From Neisseriaceae bacterium PsAf (lineage in GTDB: Bacteria; Pseudomonadota; Gammaproteobacteria; Burkholderiales; Neisseriaceae), in the NCBI GenBank assembly GCA_017114885.1, contig WNLJ01000007.1, positions 1 to 38,498 of the forward strand: a stretch of DNA of 38,498 nucleotides. The letters are read 5' to 3'. A program made the position numbers and the translations under genes. The first letter of the stretch is position 1. Each line of letters opens with the position of its first letter. The notes under the pieces were generated by a model. That model had not been told where the DNA came from. It searched no databases and worked only from the letters and a program-made list of their open reading frames with translations. Positions 1 to 8,361 of this stretch are shown piece by piece.

Positions 1-1
1 T

Positions 2-64
2 ATCAAAGTGGATCGCGATGATCCGATTTGGAAAAATAGCAAAGACTATATTATTTTGAAATAG
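2..64 (+). CDS. C-terminal end of an unknown protein (5' end outside window)
   Basis: Only the last 20 codons and a TAG stop are inside the window. The translated tail contains VDRDDPIWKN and ends YIILK. It matches the C-terminus of the leftward gene at the other end of the window (VDRNDPIWKN, ending YLIIK) at about 14 of 20 residues, so this is the end of a paralogue of that small membrane protein. At DNA level the two tails are clearly diverged, so this is not a recent duplication. Function is unknown. The rest of the gene must be read from the neighbouring sequence. Confidence 0.6.
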   Translation: MKVDRDDPIWKNSKDYIILK

Positions 65-148
65 ATTAGTAGTCTTAACACACCTTATTGGCTGATAATG
101 CATTGTTTTTTTATGGTGTAATGAACAATGAATTGTATGTAATCTAAA

Positions 149-180
149 TAAAAAGGACAATCTAATGACTGTCCTTTTTA
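149..180. terminator. Bidirectional hairpin terminator
   Basis: An 11-bp perfect stem (149-159 with 170-180; core AAAAAGGACA / TGTCCTTTTT) encloses a 10-nt loop. The A-run on one side and T-run on the other let it work in both directions. It lies between the rightward gene ending at 64 and the leftward pseudogene ending at 210, as expected for convergent genes. Confidence 0.8.
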
Positions 181-209
181 TCAAACCATTTTAAAAACAC
201 ATAGCCTTT

Positions 210-2350
210 TTATTTCCCTTGGAAATATGGCTTACGTTTTTGTATAAATGCATTCATTCCTTCATTAAAATCATCAGATTGTGCCAAGGCTCTTTGTCCT
301 TCAACTTCCCTATTAATAGAACTTGGCAAATTAGAATAAGAAACTTGATTGATTAAGTCTTTCATTCTTCTTAATGATTCTGTTGGTAATAAATTTAATT
401 TTTGTGCAAATTTCAGCGTAGCCTCATCAAGATTATCTGTACTCACCAGTTCAGTGATTAAACCTAATGACTTAGCCTCTTCAGCACTAATGACATTTCC
501 AAAATAGAGTAACTCAGTTGCTTTTGCAGGGCCAACCAAGCTAGTTAATAAAGAAAAACCTCCTGCATCTGGCATTAAACCAATATTAACAAAGGCCTCA
601 ATAAATTTTGTTCCTTCTGCTACTATTCTAAAATCACACGCGAGTGCGATATTCATGCCAGCACCTGCTGCACTTCCTCTGACTTTTTCGATGACAGGTT
701 TTAGCATACTCCTAATAGCTAAACTAACTGCACCAACATTTTTAGTAGATAGTTTTGAATATTGATCCAATGCGTTGGCTGTGTTGGCTTTTCTCATTTC
801 TTTTACATTACCACCACTAGAAAAACTTCCACCTGCCCCTGTTAATATGACAACTTTTACACGTGAATCTATATCTGCTTTTTCTAAAAATTTTAATAAT
901 TCACGCTGTAATTTAACATCCAATGCATTAAGTGATTTTTCATCATTTAAAGTAATGGTACAAATACCATCTTCTAATTGATAAGAAACTTTTTCTCCAT
1001 CAATTTTTTCAACCACTGTTTCAAATTCAATTTTCTCTAAATCAACTTCTTTAATTAATCCCTTAGAAATAGCACCTGAAGCTAAAGATTTTCTAAAACT
1101 AGGGTGTGCGATATTGATTAGCGCAATCGCTCTTTGACGGAATGTTAGATTTTTTATCTTAACAAGACCATATTCCGTCACTACATGATCAATTTCTGAT
1201 CTAGGTACAGTCACAGGTGTACCCTCTGGCAAAGACTCTAAAATATTAGATACAACCTCTCCTGATTTATTTGTTTTGGTCGATTCAACTACCATAAAAG
1301 ATTTGCCATTTTCTGCAAAATTAACACCTTTTACATAGTCAAGCGCCCCTCCTGTTCCACTAATTTGTCGATGTCCAAGCCCTTCAGAGGTAACTTGTCC
1401 CGTTAAATCTATAGAAATACAAGAGTTAATCGAAACCATATTTTTGTTTTTCATCACATTTAATGGATGATTCACTTCGTTAATTAAATACTGTCTGATA
1501 TCTTTATTTTTATGCATGTATTGATAAAAATCTTTAGTCCCTACTGCAAATCCAAAAGCAGATGCCTTGACTTCTTTTTGAGAATTATCAACTGCACCTT
1601 TTTCACCAAGATACCTCATTGATTGGGTAAACATCTCAGTATGAATACCTAAATGTTTTTTATTCTCCAGTCCATAACCAATACATTAAGATAAGGCACC
1701 AATTCCCAATTGAATACAAGAACCATCTTCAATTTCATTCAAAATCAAACCCGCTATTTTTTTATCAATATCTGATATTTCTTTAGCTTCTGAAATTTCC
1801 ACTAAATCCTCTTCTGAATAACAGATAAAATCTGCGTCCTGAATCTTCATGCTATTACGTACACCATAAATAAATGGCACGTTAGGATTGACTTGTAAAA
1901 TTACTTTTTTCGCCGTTGGTAATGCCAAATAATTCGCTGCCCCACCTGTCGGACCAAAACACACATTTCCCTCTTCATCTGGTTCCGATACTTCAGCAAT
2001 TAATACATTTGGTCGAATATTTTCATCAAAAAAAGGTTTTAAATACTCAAAACCTACAGAATGAACATTAATCGCACCTAAAGGGGTTAATTTTCTTTCT
2101 ACACTTCCCACAAAAACCGTATGGTATTCAATATGAGATTCCATACCCGGTTTCATAAAGTCATATAAACGCAATTGCATCGCCGACCACATATGCACAT
2201 CCTCTAGCTCTTTATATCTCCTAGTGATCGCTAAAGTCAGTTCATTAGGAGCACCATTCACAGGTGGCAGCCAAATCACGTCGCCACTCGAAATTTGTTG
2301 TGCGCACTCTTCACACTCAATACCTTCTTACCAAAATACTCACTGGCCAT
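210..2350 (-). pseudogene. Broken fusion: acetyl-CoA hydrolase/CoA-transferase plus enoyl-CoA hydratase (crotonase)
   Basis: The leftward reading starts at ATG 2350 (SD AAAGGA about 10 nt upstream, N-term MASEYFGKKVLSV). It would encode about 713 residues: an acetyl-CoA hydrolase/transferase N domain (VIWLPPVNGAPNELT), its C domain (GTGGALDYVKG, like the family's G-x-GG-x-x-D/x-F block) and a C-terminal crotonase domain (FSSGGNVKEM; oxyanion-hole region AGAGMNIALACDFRI). Two lesions break it. Near 2308-2314 one base is missing: the codons after VLSV read in frame as EECAQQISSGDVIW only if a G is restored. At 1686-1688 a TAA falls inside GIQLGIGAL-S-stop-C-IGYGLE, where relatives read roughly LPNAIGYG. 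Reading continues in the same frame after the stop to 210. The gene follows pncA by 50 nt, so it probably was the last cistron of prlC-pncA. The internal ATG at 1634 could in principle make a crotonase-containing fragment, but no good SD is seen there. Confidence 0.85.
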
Positions 2351-2400
2351 AACTGTTTTCCTTTCCAGTCTAAAATAAATAATATTTTTATACACAAATT

Positions 2401-3036
2401 TTATTTTAAAAATTCGTGTAATTCTTCCTTCTTTTTAATCAATATTGCGCCTGCTATTTTCATCTCTGTTATTGCTGATTCAATAGTTTCGGTAGCAATA
2501 CCCCTACATGCGGCCAAATTGACTATTACTTTCCATTTTTTAGAGTATTCTAATAATTGAAGTACCGTGTTTTTCACACAATAATCTGTGGCCAAACCTC
2601 CTACTAGCAAAATATTTGCTTCTTTTCCACTTAACCACTCAAGTAAACCTGTACTTATTTTTTCTCCTAAATCATGATAACAAGCCCCATAAGGGTGCAT
2701 ATCATTTTCTAATCCCTTATATACAATAAAGTCATACTGATTAGACATTGGTAATCCTGGTAAAGTTTCAAACCCTTCACTACCAACAAGACAATGTGAG
2801 ACCCAGGTTAAATCAGCATTTTCATAGGGTAACGGTTGTAGCATTTCCTCAGGTGAAGAAACCATCCAAACAGCATTGGGACTATGTGCATCTTTTGTTA
2901 ATACTCGAAAATCCGAAAATCTCGCTTGATAATTCAATTCTGGTACAATTGACAATGCATCTTCTACTGGCAATTCATCAGGACATAAAGGGGAAAATCC
3001 TTTTTGTGCATCAACATCAATTGCAACAATAGTCAC
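2401..3036 (-). CDS. pncA: Nicotinamidase (isochorismatase-like hydrolase)
   Basis: A 211-residue cysteine hydrolase of the isochorismatase superfamily, predicted to deamidate nicotinamide to nicotinate in the cytoplasm. The triad is visible: D9 in DVDAQKGF, K107 in FIVYKG and C153 in GGLATDYCVKNT. Likely metal ligands are D49 and H51 (TKDAHSPN) and H81 (WVSHCLVGSEGFE, equivalent to the W-P-x-H-C block of PncA). The start is GTG, chosen because a perfect AGGAGG lies 5 nt upstream, directly after the prlC stop. The 13-nt gap to prlC indicates co-transcription. Its product feeds the nicotinate phosphoribosyltransferase encoded at 32924-34132, completing the Preiss-Handler salvage entry. The exact substrate rests on family resemblance; other amidases of the superfamily are possible but less likely. 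Confidence 0.85.
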   Translation of the reverse strand: MTIVAIDVDAQKGFSPLCPDELPVEDALSIVPELNYQARFSDFRVLTKDAHSPNAVWMVSSPEEMLQPLPYENADLTWVSHCLVGSEGFETLPGLPMSNQYDFIVYKGLENDMHPYGACYHDLGEKISTGLLEWLSGKEANILLVGGLATDYCVKNTVLQLLEYSKKWKVIVNLAACRGIATETIESAITEMKIAGAILIKKKEELHEFLK

Positions 3037-3049
3037 AACAACCTCCTAT

Positions 3050-5074
3050 TCATGATTCGTCCAATAAACCCAGTTGTTTTAAAAGAGAGTCTACTTTTGG
3101 TTCTCTACCTCTAAATGCGATAAATGACTCCATCGCTGGTCTAGAACCACCTTTAGATAATATTTCTTGCCAAAATTTCTGCCCTGTTTTCGCCCTATCA
3201 CCTGATTCAAGAAATGCAGCATAGACATCAGCCGATAAAACTTCTGCCCAAATATAACTGTAATAACCTGCACTATAACCGCCAGCAAAAATGTGCTCAA
3301 ACGATTGAGGAAATCGATTATAGGTTACTTGTGGCACAACTGCTACTTCTGCTCTTACCTCTTGGATGATGTCATCCCAATCACAAGGCTGTTTGCTTTG
3401 TGAATAAATTTGCATATCAAATAAAGCAAATTCCATTTGTCTCAACAAAAACATACCCACTTGAAAATTTTTTGCCTGCCACATTTTATCAAATAGGCTT
3501 CTAGGTAAAGACTCTCCAGTTTCTTGATGTTGAGACATCGCTTCCAATACATCAAATTCCCAAGCAAAGTTTTCCATAAACTGACTAGGTAGCTCAACAG
3601 CATCCCACTCCACGCCAGAAATCCCAGACACACCTAATTCATCGACTTGTGTCAGTAAATGATGCAAACAATGTCCCATCTCGTGAAATAAAGTTGTAAT
3701 TTCTTGATGATTTAGATAAGTTTTTCCTTGTTTTTGAGATGGTGTAAAGTTACAAACCAAATAAGCAATTGGTAACTGAATTTGATGAGGTTTTTTCCAC
3801 CTCCCACAATATTCATTCATCCAAGCACCACTTTTTTTACCATTACGAGCATAAAGATCGACGTAAACACTACCTATTTCTTGCTCGTTTTTTAATAATC
3901 GGAAATATTTTACATCTGGGTGCCAGACTGGTCGTTTTTCTTCTTCAAAATGAATTCCATATAACTCATTAATTAATTGAAACAACCCTTTAAAAACTTG
4001 ATTAGATTCAAAATATTTTTTGACTTCTTCTTCTGAAAAAGCATATTTCTTCTCTCGTAATTTTTCACTTACAAAAGTAATGTCCCAAGGTAATAATTCA
4101 TCCAAGCCCAAATCGTCTTTAGCAAACTGTTCTAATTCCTGCATTTCAAGCATCGCCACAGGTTTTGCTTTACTAACAATATCTCTAATAAATTCAATCA
4201 GCTGACTTGGACTATCAGCCATCTTAGTGGCCAAAGAAACACTTGCATAATCAGGATAATCTAATAATTTCGCTTGTTGATCACTTTTAACTAATATTTG
4301 ATTGATATTGTCCGTATTGTCCCATTGACCTTTATCAAATAATTCACTTGCTCTTGTTGAATAAGCATAATGTATTTTTTTTCTTAGTTCTCTATTTTCA
4401 GCAAATTTCATTACTGATAAATAGTAAGGGAATTGGAGATTTATTTGATACCCCTTCTTGCCATTTTCTTGAGCCGTATGTTGGAATAAATCTAGATCGC
4501 TTTTCGGGATTCCTGTTAAATCGCTCTCATCTTCAAAATAAAGACTGAAAGAATCTGTTGAATCCAAAACATTTTGGCTAAATTGACTAGCCAACATAGA
4601 TAATTCTGAATTAAGTTTTGCAAACGTCTTTCTCTCTTCTCCTTGCAAGGAAGCTCCTGATAATCCAAAGTCTCTTAGATCGTGTTTTAATTTTTGTTGT
4701 TGTTCACTAGTTAGATTATCAAAATTATCTTTGTTAATCTTTTTAAAAATTTCAAATAATTCTAAATCTTGTGAGACCTCAGTATAAAATTCTGAAATAA
4801 CGGGAATCATTTTGTTGTATTCATTCCGCCAACTTTCAGTATCATTCACAGAGTTAATGTGGGCAACTACTCCCCAAGCTCTGCCAACTTTTTCCAAAGC
4901 CGCTGTTAAAGGATCCATAACATCAGACCAATCCACTGAATTTATGTCTTTTATTCTGGAAATTTCTTGACGGGCTTCTGATATAAGTTCTTTCAGACTA
5001 TTTTCTACTTCGCTTGACTGCAACTCATCAAATTTAGGCACTTCATTTAAGTTTAGTAACACACTATTAGACAA
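3050..5074 (-). CDS. prlC: Oligopeptidase A, M3 zinc metallopeptidase
   Basis: A 674-residue cytosolic M3 (thimet-type) peptidase that degrades short peptides, including cleaved signal peptides. The zinc site HEMGH is at H464-E465-H468, and the third ligand is E494 in VEWDAVELPSQFMEN, the usual M3 spacing. Length agrees with E. coli OpdA (about 680). The start is a TTG preceded by GGGAGAGAG at proper distance; no better ATG lies near, and the N-terminus MSNSVLLNLNEVPKF suits the family. The stop is TGA, which shows that TGA is a true stop codon in this genome. It heads a leftward cluster with pncA and the CoA-transferase pseudogene. Nothing suggests that it is damaged. Confidence 0.93.
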   Translation of the reverse strand: MSNSVLLNLNEVPKFDELQSSEVENSLKELISEARQEISRIKDINSVDWSDVMDPLTAALEKVGRAWGVVAHINSVNDTESWRNEYNKMIPVISEFYTEVSQDLELFEIFKKINKDNFDNLTSEQQQKLKHDLRDFGLSGASLQGEERKTFAKLNSELSMLASQFSQNVLDSTDSFSLYFEDESDLTGIPKSDLDLFQHTAQENGKKGYQINLQFPYYLSVMKFAENRELRKKIHYAYSTRASELFDKGQWDNTDNINQILVKSDQQAKLLDYPDYASVSLATKMADSPSQLIEFIRDIVSKAKPVAMLEMQELEQFAKDDLGLDELLPWDITFVSEKLREKKYAFSEEEVKKYFESNQVFKGLFQLINELYGIHFEEEKRPVWHPDVKYFRLLKNEQEIGSVYVDLYARNGKKSGAWMNEYCGRWKKPHQIQLPIAYLVCNFTPSQKQGKTYLNHQEITTLFHEMGHCLHHLLTQVDELGVSGISGVEWDAVELPSQFMENFAWEFDVLEAMSQHQETGESLPRSLFDKMWQAKNFQVGMFLLRQMEFALFDMQIYSQSKQPCDWDDIIQEVRAEVAVVPQVTYNRFPQSFEHIFAGGYSAGYYSYIWAEVLSADVYAAFLESGDRAKTGQKFWQEILSKGGSRPAMESFIAFRGREPKVDSLLKQLGLLDES

Positions 5075-5339
5075 TTTTCTCTCTCCCTATTTTTATTTTT
5101 TAATACGCCATAGCTAACTGACGCTTATAATGAGAATTTTTTTAACCTTACACAAACAGTATTATCATAATTGATAAATTAATTTAACTCTACCTCTATT
5201 CCCCTAGTTTCTAAAAATCTAACAACTCATGTCTCATTTCTTATTCAGAATAAAAAACTTTTTCTCCTAGTCAAATAAACCTTAAAAATATAAAATGAAT
5301 CACTATTATTTAATAAATTTAATTTAAGAGAGCTGAACT

Positions 5340-6197
5340 ATGAAAAAACATGTATTTATTCTAAGTTTCATTTGTCTAACATTATTAGCCTGCCAACCCA
5401 AAAACGAAGAACAAAATGCTAATAATCAACCTACAAACGAGAAAACCACAGTTTCTAATCAAATTCAAATAGCTCAACCAATACAATTAAATAATAAAAA
5501 ATGTCAAACCATTGACAAAGAACAATACTGTGATGAAATTATCATTGAAACCGATACTTTTAAAAATCCAACTTTAAATAATTATATTTATCAAACTATT
5601 ACAGGTAGTGAAAATAAACTTGATAAAGATTTAAAAACAGCACTAACCGATTATAGTCAGCGACAGCTAGAAAAACTGAGCCTTCGTTATAAAGATGAAG
5701 ATAGTAAAATATATCCTTACGCCTATGAAAGTAATGATAATTTACAATTAATTAATAATAATGCCAACTTTACTTTTTTTAAGCATCAGTATACCGAATA
5801 TACAGGAGGTGCTCATCCTAACACATTTGTTTATAATCTAGTCATCGATCCTAACACCTATAATGACATTCTTTTAGACAATATGTTTTTACCTAATGGG
5901 CAAGATGAACTGTTTAAGTTGCAACAAGAAGCTACTTTTCAAACACTATTAAAAAAAGATCTATCAGAAGAGGAGGTCAAGGAATTAATGTCTAGTTGGG
6001 ATATCCAATTGAACAAAAATTGGGGTTTTGATGAAAATAACCTACTCTTCACCTATTCTCCCTACGAGGCCGCTCCTTATGCTTATGGTGTAATTGATAT
6101 CGCTATTCCTAAAGATAAATTACAAGATATTATCCAACCGGAATATTTAAATTTAATTTTTCCTGATAGCAATGATAAAAAAGAGCAAATAAAATAA
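5340..6197 (+). CDS. Lipoprotein with DUF3298/RsiV-like C-terminal domain
   Basis: A 285-residue lipoprotein: signal peptide, lipobox LLAC with lipidated C18, then a polar Asn/Gln-rich linker to about residue 45. The body fits the DUF3298 (RsiV C-terminal-like) fold: YTGGAHPNT near the middle, the NWGFDENNLLFTYSPYEAAPYAYG block and a final IAIPKDKL strand. Proteins of this type are envelope proteins; some bind lysozyme or act as anti-sigma factors, but this one has no anti-sigma N-terminus, so no specific function is claimed. A tandem, more diverged copy follows after 117 nt. The start ATG has AAGAGAG upstream. Confidence 0.75.
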   Translation: MKKHVFILSFICLTLLACQPKNEEQNANNQPTNEKTTVSNQIQIAQPIQLNNKKCQTIDKEQYCDEIIIETDTFKNPTLNNYIYQTITGSENKLDKDLKTALTDYSQRQLEKLSLRYKDEDSKIYPYAYESNDNLQLINNNANFTFFKHQYTEYTGGAHPNTFVYNLVIDPNTYNDILLDNMFLPNGQDELFKLQQEATFQTLLKKDLSEEEVKELMSSWDIQLNKNWGFDENNLLFTYSPYEAAPYAYGVIDIAIPKDKLQDIIQPEYLNLIFPDSNDKKEQIK

Positions 6198-6209
6198 CAA
6201 AAATATTCA

Positions 6210-6254
6210 GCCTAGCATTAATCAGTTGAATTAATAGCCCAATTAATGTTAGGC
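6210..6254 (+). repeat. Inverted repeat between the two DUF3298 genes
   Basis: The arms 6210-6222 (GCCTAGCATTAAT) and 6242-6254 (ATTAATGTTAGGC) pair over 13 bp with one G-T wobble around a 19-nt loop. No T-run follows immediately, so it may be a weak terminator, an RNA-stabilising hairpin between two cistrons, or an operator. Confidence 0.5.
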
Positions 6255-6314
6255 ATTAAAATAACTGGTATCAATCAGTTAGATGAACTATATTAAATAA
6301 TTGAAGCTATTTCT

Positions 6315-7118
6315 ATGCCAACAAAAACATTATTCACTATTTTTATTTTAAGCTGCTGCCTACTAGAGAGCTGTTCTACCAACTTAAATGCTAGCACCTC
6401 AAATAAGCAGGTAATAAAAATTAACGAGCAAACTTGCCAATCTACTCAAGAAAAAGAAAATTGTTTGAATGTTATTTTCAGTATAGATGCTATCGATAAC
6501 CCAAAACTTAATGAATACATTTATCAAACAATTACTCAGAGCAAACAGCCTTTAAATAGTGATTTAGAAATTGCTTTAAAAAACTATATTCACAAGATAC
6601 TTGACGATATGTATCAGTCTGTATTTACCCAAAACATCAAAGGATCTGAAAACACTTATACTTACCAGCTGGAATTACAGCTAGTAGCCGATACTTCTCA
6701 GCTTGCCTTTTTGCAAATTAAAATAACAAATGGTTATAATCCAGCACATAGTAATATCGCCATTATCAATAAAGTCGTCGATAAAAATACACTACAAAGC
6801 ATCCCTCTGTCTGAAATCTTACGCCCTAACACTAAACAAGAACTAATTTCCTTACTCAAAAATAATTTAGAAGCCTATCTTCAAGCAAAAAACTATACAG
6901 GCACACAGGAAATACTGGATAATTTCGATATTGATCTTGAAATTCAAAATTGGGGTTTTAATCAGAACCAGTTGATATTCTCATTCTCTCCCAATATCAT
7001 TGCCCCTAAAGATTACGGAATTATAGAATTAACAATCCCTAAAAATAAATTAAATAAAATAATAAAGCCTAAATATTTTAAGATAATATTTAATACAACC
7101 AATAATAATACTGATTAG
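6315..7118 (+). CDS. Second DUF3298-type lipoprotein, diverged paralogue
   Basis: A 267-residue protein with a signal peptide and an atypical lipobox LESC (C20; Glu at -2 is unusual). It parallels the upstream lipoprotein along its length: CQSTQEKENC versus CQTIDKEQYC, NPKLNEYIYQTIT versus NPTLNNYIYQTIT, NWGFNQNQLIFSFSPN versus NWGFDENNLLFTYSPY, and a matching IPKNKL end. It lacks the GGAHP loop, which is replaced by NGYNPAHSN, so the ligand surface may differ. The stop overlaps the stop of the convergent leftward gene by 4 bp. Function is unknown; tandem duplication followed by divergence is the simplest reading. Confidence 0.7.
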   Translation: MPTKTLFTIFILSCCLLESCSTNLNASTSNKQVIKINEQTCQSTQEKENCLNVIFSIDAIDNPKLNEYIYQTITQSKQPLNSDLEIALKNYIHKILDDMYQSVFTQNIKGSENTYTYQLELQLVADTSQLAFLQIKITNGYNPAHSNIAIINKVVDKNTLQSIPLSEILRPNTKQELISLLKNNLEAYLQAKNYTGTQEILDNFDIDLEIQNWGFNQNQLIFSFSPNIIAPKDYGIIELTIPKNKLNKIIKPKYFKIIFNTTNNNTD

Positions 7119-7666
7119 AATTTAAATAATCTATTTATAAGCCCTTGGCTTGTTTTAGTTTTTATATAAACAAGTTCTTTTCTTATTTTTTGCTGTTCTT
7201 GCTCTATTAGTTCAAGTTGTGCAGTAATGGTTTCAAAATTAGTCTTTTGTTCTTGAGCAATAGATTCTAAACGATTTTCTGAAGACCCATCAAAAGACAT
7301 ATTAAGTTGATTAAAAAAATATCCAATAAAAGAACTAAGTACTGATGAAAAAGTAGCTATAACAAATAAAGAAGGCAAAGCACTATCTAATTCCTGAGTA
7401 TAGGCAAATATTGAAAAAATCAGATAAAGATTAGCTAACAAAATGGGTAATAAAAATATGCAAGCTAAAAAAGAAGGGACAATTCCTTTCTTTTTAATAT
7501 CAATAAATATAGAAATAATCATTAAAATAAGGATAGTTATAGCAAAAACAGCCAAACATAATGCTAGAATTAGTAAACCTTCTTCATGATAATTATTAAA
7601 TTCCTTAACACTTACTCCAAACTTATTGAGGCTATAAAAGGAAATTATTATCAAAATGACAGCCAC
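7115..7666 (-). CDS. Small membrane protein with coiled-coil tail, start uncertain
   Basis: Not recognised. The 183 residues from a GTG start show four hydrophobic segments (about residues 1-13, 29-52, 64-88 and 95-118) followed by a charged, Gln/Glu-rich coiled coil (about 129-170) that is probably cytoplasmic. With the GTG start the first helix is cut short; the frame stays open upstream to 7729, where VLFGYVV completes it, but offers no ATG. An ATG at 7707 with AGAGGA at ideal distance is one base out of frame and runs into a stop after MLTKI. A one-base loss in the A/T run near 7693-7702 would explain this, so the gene may be frameshifted at its 5' end or misassembled there. Confidence 0.55.
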   Translation of the reverse strand: MAVILIIISFYSLNKFGVSVKEFNNYHEEGLLILALCLAVFAITILILMIISIFIDIKKKGIVPSFLACIFLLPILLANLYLIFSIFAYTQELDSALPSLFVIATFSSVLSSFIGYFFNQLNMSFDGSSENRLESIAQEQKTNFETITAQLELIEQEQQKIRKELVYIKTKTSQGLINRLFKF

Positions 7667-7729
7667 TACATAGCCGAATAATACATTCTTTAAATTTTTG
7701 TTAACATAAATTAGTCCTCTAAAGATTAT

Positions 7730-8290
7730 CTAAGAGGCAATTTTTTTAATGACTACTGTTTGTTGTCTTCTAAAAAAATCTTCTTGGAACATCGCCATAC
7801 GAATGACAGTATGATAGCTACCATTACTAAAGTACTCATCAATCAAGCGACCTTCTTGGACAAAACCCGCTTTTTCATAAATATGCATGGCTTTTTTATT
7901 TTCTTCATCTACAACTAGATATAGTTTGTGTAAATTCAAAACTGAGAAAGCAAATTCAGAAATTAAATAGACTGCCTCTTTGGCATAGCCCTTTCCTTGA
8001 TGTTCTGGGGCGATAATTAACGCAAATTCTGCAGAGCGATGCACATAATCGATTTCCATTAACTCTACTAAACCAATTTTCTGATCATTGTGCTCTAATA
8101 TAAAACGTCTTTCTGACTGATCATGAATATGTTTGTCGTATAATTCTTCTAACTCAACATAAGCCGCATAGGGTTCTTCAAACCAATACCTCATAACACT
8201 TTGGTTGTTGTCCAATTTATGCACATAAGGTAAATCTACTCGTTCTAACGACCTTAAAACTACTTTTTTTGAACTCTGTTCATCTGACAT
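7730..8290 (-). CDS. speG: Spermidine N1-acetyltransferase
   Basis: A 186-residue GNAT acetyltransferase that uses acetyl-CoA to acetylate spermidine or spermine and so limits polyamine toxicity. It closely follows E. coli SpeG: RYWFEEPY and [13 protein letters not shown] near the N-terminus (polyamine/allosteric region), the acetyl-CoA loop [11 protein letters not shown], and [21 protein letters not shown]. The ATG has AGGAG 7 nt upstream. The C-terminal tail after the FQEDFF block is short and basic. The window also encodes a carboxynorspermidine route for polyamine synthesis (18286-20682), so both making and modifying polyamines are represented. It lies between the Sel1-repeat gene and the small membrane protein on the same strand. 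Confidence 0.93.
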   Translation of the reverse strand: MSDEQSSKKVVLRSLERVDLPYVHKLDNNQSVMRYWFEEPYAAYVELEELYDKHIHDQSERRFILEHNDQKIGLVELMEIDYVHRSAEFALIIAPEHQGKGYAKEAVYLISEFAFSVLNLHKLYLVVDEENKKAMHIYEKAGFVQEGRLIDEYFSNGSYHTVIRMAMFQEDFFRRQQTVVIKKIAS

Positions 8291-8361
8291 ATAAGTCTCC
8301 TAGTTACAATAACTTGATGATTATAGCCGATAAAATTCAAAATGGGTACTCTGAAATGAGA

